Shown: positions 1-7,797 of the stretch, one piece after another
How the letters are laid out: every line of letters begins with the position of its first letter
How positions within the stretch are numbered: the first letter of the stretch is position 1
Made by a program: the position numbers and the translations under genes
Notes under the pieces: model-generated
Databases searched by the model: none
Told to the model about the DNA's origin: nothing
The model's input: only the letters and a program-made list of their open reading frames with translations
Origin: Hamadaea tsunoensis DSM 44101
GTDB taxonomy: Bacteria > Actinomycetota > Actinomycetes > Mycobacteriales > Micromonosporaceae
Reading direction: 5' to 3'
DNA: 64,000 nt
Assembly: GCF_000428945.1 (NCBI RefSeq)
Contig: NZ_AUAX01000002.1
Location: 434,001 to 498,000, forward strand

Positions 1-2
1 CC

Positions 3-1049
3 CTGACCCGGGCCGACCGGGTCGAGGCGGCCGCGAGCTGGCACGCCCGGCTCAGCGCCACCACCGACCGGGGGCCGACCTGGCAAGCGGTCCTGGCCGC
101 CGCCCGCTCCGAGATCGCGCTCGCCCGCGGTGACCTGGCCGGCGTCGTCCAGGCCGCCGAGGAGGCGCTCACCCTGCCGGTCAAGGGCTGGGGCATCGCG
201 GCCGGCCTGCCGCTCGGCGACCTCGTCGTGGCCACCTCCCGGCTCGGCCGCTGGGAACAGGCCGCCACCCATCTCGCCGTCGCCGTGCCCGACGCCCTGC
301 ACGACAGCCGCTACGCCCTGCACTACCTGTACGCGCGCGGCCACCACCAGCTCGCCACCCGCCACCATCACGCGGCCCTGTCCGACTTCCTCGCCTGCGG
401 TGAGCTGAGCCGCCGGTGGGGGCTGGAACCGGCCGCGCTCGTCGCCTGGCGGGCCGGTGCCGCCGAAGCCTGGCTGCGCCTGGGCAACCGGGATCAGGCC
501 CGCCTGCTGCTGCGCGACCAGCTCGCCCGGCCCGGTGCCGCCGGCGGGCGTACGCGGGCCGTCTCGCTGCGCCTGCTGGCCGCCTGCGACACCGGGGTAC
601 GCCGTCCGCAGCTGCTGGCCGAGGCGCTCGAACTGCTCGAATCCTGCGGCGACCGGTTCGAGCAGGCGCGTACGCTCACCGACCTGGCCAAGGCCCATCA
701 CGGGCTCGGGGACAACCGGCGGGCGCGTACCGTGTTCCGGCGGGCGCTGCACATGGCCCAGCTGTGCGAGGCGGAACCGCTGCGCCGCGAACTGCTCGCG
801 ATCACGAGCGAGCTGGGCGAGCTCGCGCAGCCCGACGCGGACACCGGGCTGCTGGCGACGCTGACGGGTTCGGAGCAGCGGGTGGCCGCCCTGGCCGCCA
901 TGGGCTACACCAACCGGGAGATCGCCGCCCGGCTCTACGTCACCGCCAGCACGGTCGAACAGCACCTGACCAGGGTGTACCGCAAACTCAACGTCAAGCA
1001 CCGCCGCGAGCTCCCGGTCGACCTCAGCCGCCTGGTCTCCTCCGCCTGA
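3..1049 (+). CDS. LuxR-family (LAL-like) transcriptional regulator, C-terminal part, cut by the left window edge
   Basis: The frame is open from base 3, so the start lies outside the window. About 280 residues consist of helical, Ala/Leu/Arg-rich TPR-like repeats of the kind that fill the middle of large ATP-binding LuxR (LAL/MalT) regulators. They end in a LuxR helix-turn-helix over the last 65 residues (LTGSEQRVAALAAMGYTNRE, then IAARLYVTASTVEQHL). LAL regulators often control actinomycete PKS clusters, and this one lies upstream of a type II thioesterase and about 10 kb from a PKS operon, so a pathway role is possible but unproven. The N-terminal Walker ATPase domain cannot be seen. The HTH assignment is firm; the LAL subclass is inferred from the TPR-like region. 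Confidence 0.85.
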   Translation: MTRADRVEAAASWHARLSATTDRGPTWQAVLAAARSEIALARGDLAGVVQAAEEALTLPVKGWGIAAGLPLGDLVVATSRLGRWEQAATHLAVAVPDALHDSRYALHYLYARGHHQLATRHHHAALSDFLACGELSRRWGLEPAALVAWRAGAAEAWLRLGNRDQARLLLRDQLARPGAAGGRTRAVSLRLLAACDTGVRRPQLLAEALELLESCGDRFEQARTLTDLAKAHHGLGDNRRARTVFRRALHMAQLCEAEPLRRELLAITSELGELAQPDADTGLLATLTGSEQRVAALAAMGYTNREIAARLYVTASTVEQHLTRVYRKLNVKHRRELPVDLSRLVSSA

Positions 1050-1076
1050 GCGCTTACCCCCGGCCGCTTACCCCGG

Positions 1077-1193
1077 CCCATGATCCCGCTTGGATCACGG
1101 TTGTCACCCGAATCTTGGCCCATGATTCGGGTGATTTCCCTGATCCAAACCGGATCATGGGAGCGGGGCGGGGTGCGGCGACCGGATCATGGG
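1077..1193. repeat. Cluster of short inverted repeats around GGATCATGGG
   Basis: CCCATGATCC (1077-1086) is followed by two inverted copies, GGATCATGGG, at 1152-1161 and 1184-1193. Between them lies a perfect 10-bp stem, TCACCCGAAT (1104-1113) with ATTCGGGTGA (1125-1134), around an 11-nt loop. The cluster lies just after the LuxR stop and before the next plus-strand gene. It could be a terminator of the LuxR gene or an operator of the membrane-protein gene. No T-tract follows the stem, so a classical intrinsic terminator is not clear. Confidence 0.6.
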
Positions 1194-1233
1194 AGGCGGC
1201 GGGGTGTCCGGGGGCGGGGCCTGGGCGGCTGGC

Positions 1234-2127
1234 ATGATCCACACAGTGATGGGTGCCGCGCTCCTGCTGAAGCTGTTCCTCGCTCCCGCTCTCGTCGTCG
1301 GTTCCACGCTCGCCGGGCGCCGCTGGGGACCGGCCCTGACCGGCACCCTGGTCGCCCTGCCGATCGTCGCCGGTCCGATCCTGCTGATCAGCTACCTCGA
1401 TCACGGCCCGGGCTTCGCCGCCGACGCCGCCTCGGCCTCGCTGCGGGGCATCGCCGTCCTCGGCGGCTTCGCCCTGCTGTACGCGGTGGTCTGCGTACGC
1501 CTGCCCTGGCCGCTGACGCTCGCGGTGACCTGGACCGCCTGCCTCGCCGCCGGTTACCTGTCCGCGCTCGTCCACGTCGGACCGGTCGTCGGCCTGGTCC
1601 TCGCCCTGGCCACCAACACCGCCTGCTGGTACGCCCTCGGCCGGCTGCGCACCGGTCACCCGCCCAAGGTACGCCCGGCGTGGTGGGACCTGCCGAGCCG
1701 GGCGCTGGCGACCGGCGTACTCGTGGTGGCCCTGACGACGGCCGCGGCGGCTCTGGGACCGGAGCTGACCGGCGTGCTGGCGCCGTTCCCGATCGCGACG
1801 AGCGTCGTGGCGACGTTCGCGCTCGTCCAGGCCGGACCGGCGGCGGCGATCACCACCCTGCACGGGGTGCTGCGCGGGCTGCCGGGATTCGCGGTCTTCT
1901 GCTTCGTGGTCGCGCTGACCGCCGGGCACGTCGGCGTGTGGGCCTACGCGCTCGCGTCGACGGCGGCGCTCGTGACCGCCTACGCGCTGCGGCCCGCCCT
2001 CCCCCAGCCCGCTGCCTTCCCCAAGCCCACTGCCCTCCCCAAGCCCACTGCCCTCCCCGAGCCGGACCTCGCCCCCGAGCCGGGCACCGCACCGGCACAC
2101 CCGGCATCGGAGCTCATCGGGAAGTAG
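1234..2127 (+). CDS. Polytopic membrane protein with an internal duplication
   Basis: About 297 residues with 8-10 hydrophobic segments. The two halves share a similar motif: GPALTGTLVALPIVAGPIL near residue 40 and GPELTGVLAPFPIATSVV near residue 190. This suggests an inverted or tandem duplication, as in small transporters. I recognise no named family with certainty. The C-terminal tail is a Pro-rich repeat, PKPTAL, encoded by an 18-bp tandem duplication. The start could also be ATG 1249, where the first hydrophobic segment begins; neither start has a strong RBS. It lies convergent to the type II thioesterase gene, whose stop codon overlaps its own 3' end. Confidence 0.7.
   Translation: MIHTVMGAALLLKLFLAPALVVGSTLAGRRWGPALTGTLVALPIVAGPILLISYLDHGPGFAADAASASLRGIAVLGGFALLYAVVCVRLPWPLTLAVTWTACLAAGYLSALVHVGPVVGLVLALATNTACWYALGRLRTGHPPKVRPAWWDLPSRALATGVLVVALTTAAAALGPELTGVLAPFPIATSVVATFALVQAGPAAAITTLHGVLRGLPGFAVFCFVVALTAGHVGVWAYALASTAALVTAYALRPALPQPAAFPKPTALPKPTALPEPDLAPEPGTAPAHPASELIGK
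2019..2054 (+). repeat. 18-bp tandem duplication in the 3' end of the membrane-protein gene
   Basis: CCCCAAGCCCACTGCCCT occurs twice in tandem (2019-2036 and 2037-2054), in frame. It gives the repeated PKPTAL in the cytoplasmic or linker tail of the membrane protein. A degenerate third start follows (CCCCGAGCCGG). It is probably a replication-slippage product. Confidence 0.8.
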
Positions 2128-2884
2128 CGGTCTCCACGAGGGTTTCGGCGATGCCCACCGCGTGGTCGACCAGGAAGAAGTGGCCGCCAGGGTAGACCCG
2201 CAGGTCGACGGGGTGCCGGGCGTGCCGCTGCCAGTCGGCCGCCTCGTCCGCGCTCACCATCGGGTCCGTGTCGCCGGTCAGCACCGTCACCGGGCACTCC
2301 AGCGGCGGCGTCGCGTCCGCGTGCCGGTAGGTCTCGATCGCCTGGTAGTCGCCGCGTACCGCGGGCAGGATCAGCTCCAGCACCTCCGGGTCCGCGAGCA
2401 GCGCGCTGTGCGTACCGCTCAGGCGGCGCAGCTCCGCGACCACTCCGGCGTCGTCCCGCCGGTGCACCGTCTCGTCCCGGTACCGCGACGGCGCGCGCCG
2501 CCCCGACACCACCAGCGCCGCGGGACTCTTCACCACTGCCATCTCGTACGCGACCACGGCGCCCATGCTGTGTCCGAAGTAGACGACGGGCCGGTCGCCG
2601 AACCCGGCCAGCGCGTCGAGCACCCCGGCCGCGATCTCGCGTACGTCGGTGACGACCGGTTCGCGCCGGCGCTCCTGGCGGCCCGGGTACTGCACGCCCA
2701 GCACGCGTACGCGCGGCGCGACGAGCCGGGCCAGCGGATGGAAGAAGCTCGCCGAACCGCCCGCGTGCGGCAGGCAGACGAGGTCGGCGACGGCGTCGGG
2801 CGCGCCCGGGAACACGTGCATCCACGGTGAATTCGGCTGCGGTGAATTCGGCTGCGGCGAGGTCGGCTGAGATGTCATCGACAC
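2114..2884 (-). CDS. Type II thioesterase (editing thioesterase of PKS/NRPS)
   Basis: A 256-residue alpha/beta hydrolase of the discrete TEII family. It shows the oxyanion-region motif LPHAGGSASFF near residue 38, the nucleophile elbow GHSMG near residue 105, the acidic residue in TGDTDPMV and the histidine in YPGGHFFLVDH. TEIIs hydrolyse stalled or misprimed acyl groups from carrier-protein phosphopantetheine arms and are almost always encoded with PKS/NRPS clusters. The PKS operon is about 9 kb away and has no thioesterase of its own, so this enzyme may serve as an editor or even in release (inference). The GTG start has GGAGAG nine bases upstream. The first 20 residues contain a slippage repeat (QPTSPQPNSPQPNSP) encoded by a 15-bp repeat at 2826-2869. 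Confidence 0.9.
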   Translation of the reverse strand: MSMTSQPTSPQPNSPQPNSPWMHVFPGAPDAVADLVCLPHAGGSASFFHPLARLVAPRVRVLGVQYPGRQERRREPVVTDVREIAAGVLDALAGFGDRPVVYFGHSMGAVVAYEMAVVKSPAALVVSGRRAPSRYRDETVHRRDDAGVVAELRRLSGTHSALLADPEVLELILPAVRGDYQAIETYRHADATPPLECPVTVLTGDTDPMVSADEAADWQRHARHPVDLRVYPGGHFFLVDHAVGIAETLVETATSR

Positions 2885-2998
2885 CAGTATGTTCTCTCCA
2901 GCGGCGGTTCCCCACCCGGATAGGGGTCGGTCTGGGGTGCCGCTGGGGTGTCGGCAAGGGCCCTTCCCTTGTCACCATGGTCTTCGAGAAGGAATCGG

Positions 2999-3844
2999 GT
3001 GGTCGGCTTGGCTCCGGGAACTGTCTGGGCGGTCAGCGATCTGCATGTCGCGTACGACGCCAACAAGGCGATCGTCGAGGCGATGCGGCCGGCGGCCGAC
3101 GACGACTGGCTCCTCGTCGCCGGGGACGTCGGGGAGAACTTCGCCGACATCGAGTGGACCCTGAAGACCCTCGCCGAGCGGTACGCGACGGTCGTCTGGT
3201 CGCCGGGCAACCACGAACTCTGGACGCCCAAGGACGATCCGGTGCAGTCCCGCGGGGTCGCACGGTACGAGGCGCTGGTCGAGATGTGCCGGGGGTACGG
3301 CGTGCACACGCCCGAGGATCCGTTCCCGGTCTGGAACGGCGACGGCGGTCCGATCACGGTCGCCCCGCTGTTCCTGCTCTACGACTACTCGTTCCGACCC
3401 GAGGGGGCCACGACGACCGAGGAGGGCCTCGCGCTCGCGTACGCCGCCGGGATCGTCTGCACCGACGAGTTCTTCCTGCACCCCGACCCGTACGCCACCA
3501 GAGCCGAATGGTGCGCGGCGCGCGTCGCGTACTCGGAGAAGAGGTTGTCGGCGGTGACCACGCCGACGATCTTGATGAACCACTGGCCGCTGGTACGCGA
3601 ACCCACCAGGATCCTGCGCCACCAGGTGTTCGCGCAGTGGTGCGGCACGGAGCTGACGGCGGACTGGCACACGCGGTTCGGCGCGCACACCGTGGTCTAC
3701 GGCCACCTGCACATCCCCCGGACGACCGCCTACGACGGCGTCCCCTTCGAAGAGGTCTCGCTCGGCTACCCCCGGGAATGGACGGCGCACGGCGGTTTCC
3801 GCGGGCCGCGCCGCATCCTGCCCCGCGCCGGCGGCCGTCCCTAG
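2999..3844 (+). CDS. Metallophosphoesterase (calcineurin-like)
   Basis: About 281 residues with the ordered metal-binding motifs of the calcineurin-like phosphoesterase superfamily: SDLH (near residue 12), GDVGEN, GNHEL, NHWPL and GHLH near the C-terminus. The start is taken as GTG 2999 because GAGAAGGA lies five bases upstream; an upstream start would add a low-quality leader. Similar genes occur beside phosphopantetheinyl transferases and in secondary-metabolite loci, but the substrate cannot be read from the sequence. It is divergent from the thioesterase gene (114 bp between starts), and the dehydrogenase gene follows 10 bp downstream, so the two plus-strand genes are probably co-transcribed. 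Confidence 0.85.
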   Translation: MVGLAPGTVWAVSDLHVAYDANKAIVEAMRPAADDDWLLVAGDVGENFADIEWTLKTLAERYATVVWSPGNHELWTPKDDPVQSRGVARYEALVEMCRGYGVHTPEDPFPVWNGDGGPITVAPLFLLYDYSFRPEGATTTEEGLALAYAAGIVCTDEFFLHPDPYATRAEWCAARVAYSEKRLSAVTTPTILMNHWPLVREPTRILRHQVFAQWCGTELTADWHTRFGAHTVVYGHLHIPRTTAYDGVPFEEVSLGYPREWTAHGGFRGPRRILPRAGGRP

Positions 3845-3854
3845 AGGAGGCAAG

Positions 3855-4697
3855 ATGTCCACGCGGTTCCTGCTCGGCCTCGTCGGCGCCGACGTCGGCG
3901 GCTCCCACAGCCCCGCCCTGTACGAGCGAGAGGCCCAGGAGCTGGGAATACGCGTGTACTACACGACCGTCGAAGCCGGTGACGCCGCTCCGTGGCCCGG
4001 TGACTTCGGGCGGCTGCTGCGTACGGCGCGGTCGCTCGGGTTCACCGGCCTCAACGTGACCCACCCGTGCAAGCAGGCGTTCCTCGACCACCTCGACGAC
4101 CTCTCCCCCGACGCGGCGGCCCTCGGCGCGGTCAACACGGTGGTCCTCACGGGCGGCCGGGCCGTCGGCCACAACACCGACCTGCACGGCTTCGCGACCA
4201 GCTTCCGGGCCGGCCTGGCCGGCGTACCGCTGTCCCGGGTCCTGCTCGTCGGCGCGGGCGGGGCCGGCGCCGCGGCCGCGTACGCGCTCCAGTCGCTGGG
4301 CGCGTCCGAGATCCTCCTGCACGACACCGACGAGGTACGCGCGAAGGAACTCGCCGACCGCCTCCCGAGCGTCCAGCTCGTCCACGACGTCGAGGCCGCC
4401 CTGTCCACAGCGGACGGCCTGGTCAACGCCACGCCTGTCGGCATGGGGATCCACCCCGGCGTACCGGTGCCGGTGTCCGCCCTGCGCGCGCCGACATGGG
4501 TGGTGGACGTGATCTACCGGCCCGCGGAGACGGCGCTGCTGCGCGCGGCCCGGGAACTCGGCTGCCGGACCCTGAACGGCGGCGGCATGCTGGTGCACCA
4601 GGCGGCGAAGGGGTTCGAGCTGTTCACGGGGCGGGCGCCGGACGTGGGCCGCATGCTCGCACACTTCGCCGTCCTGAACGGTCACCTCACCCGGTAG
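3855..4697 (+). CDS. Quinate/shikimate dehydrogenase-like enzyme (RifI/QsuD-like)
   Basis: 280 residues with the complete shikimate dehydrogenase fold. The substrate motif is SHSPALYE and the catalytic lysine motif NVTHPCK. The aspartate lies in GHNTDLHGF, the Rossmann loop in GAGGAGAAA and the C-terminal glutamine in GGGMLVHQAAKG. The NVTHPCK form fits the quinate/shikimate (QSDH) branch, which includes rifamycin RifI, better than housekeeping AroE. Such enzymes interconvert quinate or shikimate with their 3-dehydro forms, or aminated analogues in AHBA routes. Given the nearby PKS with an ansamycin-type starter loader, a role in starter supply is plausible but not shown. AGGAGG lies just upstream of the ATG. 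Its 3' end overlaps the convergent oxidoreductase gene by 11 bp. Confidence 0.85.
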   Translation: MSTRFLLGLVGADVGGSHSPALYEREAQELGIRVYYTTVEAGDAAPWPGDFGRLLRTARSLGFTGLNVTHPCKQAFLDHLDDLSPDAAALGAVNTVVLTGGRAVGHNTDLHGFATSFRAGLAGVPLSRVLLVGAGGAGAAAAYALQSLGASEILLHDTDEVRAKELADRLPSVQLVHDVEAALSTADGLVNATPVGMGIHPGVPVPVSALRAPTWVVDVIYRPAETALLRAARELGCRTLNGGGMLVHQAAKGFELFTGRAPDVGRMLAHFAVLNGHLTR

Positions 4698-5559
4698 ACC
4701 GCGGCTGCCGCTCGGTGATGGCCGCCCAGTCGTCGGTCGCGTGCCCGTCGGCGATCGACTGGTCGAACACCTCCCGAAGCAGTCGGCCGATCGGCAGCGG
4801 AACCTGGTGGTCGGCCGCGACGTCGAGCGCGAGGTGCAGGTCCTTGCGGCCGAGGACGGTCGTGAATCCGGCCGGCTGGTAGCGGCGGCGGGCGATCGCC
4901 GATCCGTAGCCGGTGTAGACCGGACCCGGGAACAAGGTCGAACAGAGCAGTTCGATCAGAGCTCCGGTGTCGATCGCGCAGGCTTCCGCGAGGCTGACGG
5001 CTTCGCCGAGTGACTGGATCGCGCATGCGATCAGGTAGTTGCCGAGAATCTTCACGACGTTCGCCTGTTCGGGACGCTCCCCCATCCGCCACGTACGCGC
5101 GCCGATCACGTCGAGGTACGGCTGGACCCGGTCGATCAATGTCGGCTCACCCGCCGCGAGGATGTTGAGCGCCCCCGCCTCGGCGACCGGGACGCGGCCG
5201 AAGACCGGCGCCGCAAGGTACCCGATGCCGTGCTCCGCGTGCGCCGCGGCGGCCCGGACCGCCAGGTCCGCGCTCACCGTGGCGAGGTTGACATGCACGC
5301 TCGCGCGCGGGATGCGAGCCAAGACGCCGGAGTCGAGAAACGTCTCGGCCACGGCCCGGTCGTCGCTGAGCATGGAGAAGACCACCGGCGTGCTCATCGC
5401 CTCGGCCACCGACGACGCGCGGCGCGCTCCCGCCGCCACGAGCTCGTCGCCCGCCGCGCTGGTGCGGTTCCAGACGACGACCTTGTGACCTGCCGCGAGG
5501 AGGTTGCCGGCGATGGGGCGACCCATCGCTCCCAGGCCGATGACCGCGATCTCACTCAT
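4687..5559 (-). CDS. NAD(P)-dependent oxidoreductase of the 6PGDH/3-hydroxyisobutyrate dehydrogenase superfamily
   Basis: 290 residues. The N-terminal Rossmann motif is GLGAMGRPIAGNLLAAGH, residues 6-23, followed by WNRTSAAG, which favours NADPH-type binding. The putative catalytic lysine lies in the helix NVVKILGN near residue 170, and the C-terminal half is all helical as in beta-hydroxyacid dehydrogenases and imine reductases. The substrate is unknown. It is divergent from the CGNR regulator gene, and its promoter region carries two operator-like palindromes, so it is the likely target of that regulator. GAGAGGG precedes the ATG. The overlap of its 3' end with the convergent dehydrogenase gene is unusual. 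Confidence 0.85.
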   Translation of the reverse strand: MSEIAVIGLGAMGRPIAGNLLAAGHKVVVWNRTSAAGDELVAAGARRASSVAEAMSTPVVFSMLSDDRAVAETFLDSGVLARIPRASVHVNLATVSADLAVRAAAAHAEHGIGYLAAPVFGRVPVAEAGALNILAAGEPTLIDRVQPYLDVIGARTWRMGERPEQANVVKILGNYLIACAIQSLGEAVSLAEACAIDTGALIELLCSTLFPGPVYTGYGSAIARRRYQPAGFTTVLGRKDLHLALDVAADHQVPLPIGRLLREVFDQSIADGHATDDWAAITERQPRSTG

Positions 5560-5576
5560 GGGGAGCCCTCTCGAAA

Positions 5577-5595
5577 GAACCGTCTCAGACGGTTC
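5577..5595. promoter_or_regulatory. 19-bp perfect palindrome O1 (candidate CGNR regulator operator)
   Basis: GAACCGTCT-C-AGACGGTTC is a perfect 9+1+9 palindrome 18 bp upstream of the oxidoreductase start. A variant copy (O2) lies 46 bp away. The pair shares the consensus GAACCNNCTNAGNNGGTTC. The position fits repression of the minus-strand gene. Confidence 0.75.
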
Positions 5596-5622
5596 ATGAT
5601 CGCACGGGCCGCCGCGATTTGC

Positions 5623-5641
5623 GAACCGGCTAAGATGGTTC
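5623..5641. promoter_or_regulatory. Second operator copy O2, covering the TAAGAT -10 of the CGNR gene
   Basis: GAACCGGCTAAGATGGTTC matches the palindromic consensus of O1, with two symmetric changes and one central base different. Its centre is TAAGAT (5631-5636), a good -10 hexamer for the plus-strand CGNR gene, so binding here would give autorepression. The ATG at 5635 lies inside it, which argues for the downstream GTG start. Confidence 0.7.
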
Positions 5642-5661
5642 GCGAGGAGGTGTCCCCTGTC

Positions 5662-6228
5662 GTGGAGGTTCCCGCCGACGAAGCGGCTCATCGTGCATTC
5701 CGCCTGGACAACGAGGTGTTGGCGTTCCGGTTCACCGCCACCGTCAGCGACCGGTCCGGCGGTACGCCCCGCGAACGGCTCACCGACCCCGCACGCCTGT
5801 CGCTCTGGCTGCGCAGCGCGGGACTCGACGTCCCCGGCTCTTCCCGGCAGGACCTGAACGACGCCGTCGAGTTACGCGAGGCGATCTACCGCGCCGGAAG
5901 GGCGATCGCCACAGCACGAGATCCCGACCTGCAGGATGTGCGGGTCCTCAACGCGGCCGCGACCGCCGGACAGGCGAAAGCAGTACTCGAAGGCGACAGC
6001 CTGCACTGGATGCTGAGCCGGACGGCAGCGGTCCGCGACGCGCTCGGCGTCCTTGCCACCGATGCCGTTCGCGTCTACGGAACCTCCGATCGCAGCCGGG
6101 TCAAGTGCTGCGAAGGCAAGGACTGCATGGGGCTCTTCCTGGACACCAGCCGCGGAACCAACCGCCGCTGGTGCTCGATGAACACGTGCGGAAACAGGGC
6201 CAAGAAGTCACGGCTCACCGTGCGTTGA
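5662..6228 (+). CDS. CGNR zinc-finger / ABATE-domain transcriptional regulator
   Basis: About 188 residues. The N-terminal part is the helical ABATE region (LDNEVLAFRFTATVSD, then LTDPARLSLWL). The last 45 residues form the CGNR zinc finger, with cysteines in KCCEGKDC and RRWCSMNTCGNR and a basic tail KKSRLTVR. Members are thought to be DNA-binding regulators of neighbouring, often divergent, enzymes. The start GTG 5662 is chosen because GAGGAGG lies at 5644-5650; upstream ATG 5635 falls in the promoter palindrome. The intergenic region has two matched palindromes that I infer are its operators, regulating itself and the divergent oxidoreductase. Confidence 0.85.
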   Translation: MEVPADEAAHRAFRLDNEVLAFRFTATVSDRSGGTPRERLTDPARLSLWLRSAGLDVPGSSRQDLNDAVELREAIYRAGRAIATARDPDLQDVRVLNAAATAGQAKAVLEGDSLHWMLSRTAAVRDALGVLATDAVRVYGTSDRSRVKCCEGKDCMGLFLDTSRGTNRRWCSMNTCGNRAKKSRLTVR

Positions 6229-6409
6229 CCACCCGCGGGTCATCCACTGATTCGTAGGTTGTACGGCCCCGTAACGCCCTGGTTGTAGGCGTATTTGCGC
6301 TGCTGGTTCGACGTCTTCCAGCGACCGTCCTCATAGCATGGACAGCGCGGCAGGCTGCTGCGCCCGCGTGGGGAGGGGCGCGCGCCTCCGCTCTTCTGGG
6401 GGAGGTGTC

Positions 6410-6811
6410 ATGGGCGGCTGGGTGACCGGCGATCCACTGGGTGCCCGACTGGAGCTTCTGGTCCGGGCGGCGAATCATGACCTGCCGATCGTGTCCGCGG
6501 CGTTCGCCCGCGTCGCGGGCAAGCTGCAGACCACGGAGTCCGACGTCAGCGGCGCGTTCTGGCGGCCGGCCGAGTTCGAGGGCGGCGGCGCCGACAAGCA
6601 TGTGGCGGCGGTGGCCAAGTTCGCCGGCATCGTCATCGACTGCGTGAAGAGCGCCGAGCACAGCATCGAACTGACGGCCGACGCCCTGCGTATCGCGGCG
6701 CAGGAGTATTCGCGTACCGATCAGCAGGCGGGCCGGGCGCTCACCGACCTGATGAAGGGCGACCGGGCCGAGGACGGCAGCGAGATCCCCGACCTCAAGC
6801 TGCCGCTGTGA
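6410..6811 (+). CDS. WXG100/ESX-like small helical protein
   Basis: 133 residues, almost all helical, with a central SGAFWRPAEFEG turn that resembles the WXG hairpin of type VII secretion substrates. GGGGGAGG lies just before the ATG. It heads a three-gene cluster with a larger WXG-like protein 40 bp downstream and a third small protein. In actinomycetes this arrangement is typical of ESX substrates or toxin-complex components encoded away from the secretion machinery. No secretion ATPase is present here, so secretion is inferred only from the family resemblance. Confidence 0.6.
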   Translation: MGGWVTGDPLGARLELLVRAANHDLPIVSAAFARVAGKLQTTESDVSGAFWRPAEFEGGGADKHVAAVAKFAGIVIDCVKSAEHSIELTADALRIAAQEYSRTDQQAGRALTDLMKGDRAEDGSEIPDLKLPL

Positions 6812-6851
6812 CCAGCCAACCCTCCGCGATTTAGATCATGAGGTCAGCATC

Positions 6852-7787
6852 ATGAGCTACGACAGCGATCTGCGTGCCAAGGCCGTCCGGATCTGGCAGA
6901 AGTGCCAGCAGTACCAGCAGGTCCTGGAGAAGGGCGGCAACCAGATCACGCCCGAGCAGCATCAGGAGATGGCCAACTGGGCGCAGATCCCGTACCTGTT
7001 CGAGCCGTTCGCGCAGCTGCCCGATCCGGACGCGGGCGTGCTCGTGAACATGCTGAACGACCTGCACTCGGCGCTGGCGGAACTCTCCGACGGGCAGATC
7101 CTGCCGTCGTCGTCCGGCAAGCCGGACGCGCACGGCGAGAGCATCTCGCCGGTCGGCGACATGAGCCACATGAACATCAGCACCGACCTCGTCGGCTGGA
7201 CGGGCAACGCCGCCCGCAACTTCGAGTCGGGCTTCATCCAGCCGTTCCCGTACAAGGTGCAGAGCCAGTTCGTCGCGGTCTACGTCCTCGTCAGCGCGGT
7301 CAAGGGGTATCAGGCGGTCTGGCGGGCCGCCCGCGCGGACACGATGAAGATCGCCGACAAGACACTTGAGGCGCTCGAGCACCACTGCCACTTCGGCGGT
7401 GGGGGCGCGGCCATGGCGCTGACCGTGATCGGCGCGGTGGCCGCCGTCGGTACCGCTCTCGTCGAGGGGCCCGTCGCCCCGGCGGTCCTGCTGCTGGAGG
7501 TGGTCTCGGCCGGGGCGGGCGTCGGCGCGGCCGGCGCGGGTGGCGGGGGCGACAGCCAGAAGCTCGACGTGTCCGGCGCGGACGCGTTCACCGTCGTGCC
7601 GAAGCTGCGGGCCGCCCTGGAGACGCTCAAGAAGGCCATCGTGCAGAAGCAGGACGACGTCTACAAGGTGCTCTCCGGCGACCTGTCCCAGCTGGAGGCC
7701 GGCACCGACAAGCTGATCCCGAACAAGCCGGAGCTGGCCACCGGTACGCGGGGCAACATCAAGGACCTGATGGGCCATGCTTCATGA
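6852..7787 (+). CDS. WXG-like protein with a central hydrophobic Ala/Gly segment
   Basis: 311 residues. The N-terminal 200 residues are helical and contain VGWTGNAARNFESG near residue 117, which matches the W-x-G hairpin of ESX-type proteins. Residues about 185-235 form an Ala/Gly/Val-rich hydrophobic stretch, seen in pore-forming or membrane-associated ESX partners. The C-terminus returns to coiled-coil-like helices. It lies between two smaller partners and probably belongs to the same transcript. I cannot assign an activity: no catalytic motif or classical toxin domain is visible. Confidence 0.65.
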   Translation: MSYDSDLRAKAVRIWQKCQQYQQVLEKGGNQITPEQHQEMANWAQIPYLFEPFAQLPDPDAGVLVNMLNDLHSALAELSDGQILPSSSGKPDAHGESISPVGDMSHMNISTDLVGWTGNAARNFESGFIQPFPYKVQSQFVAVYVLVSAVKGYQAVWRAARADTMKIADKTLEALEHHCHFGGGGAAMALTVIGAVAAVGTALVEGPVAPAVLLLEVVSAGAGVGAAGAGGGGDSQKLDVSGADAFTVVPKLRAALETLKKAIVQKQDDVYKVLSGDLSQLEAGTDKLIPNKPELATGTRGNIKDLMGHAS

Positions 7788-7797
7788 GGGGGAGCAC

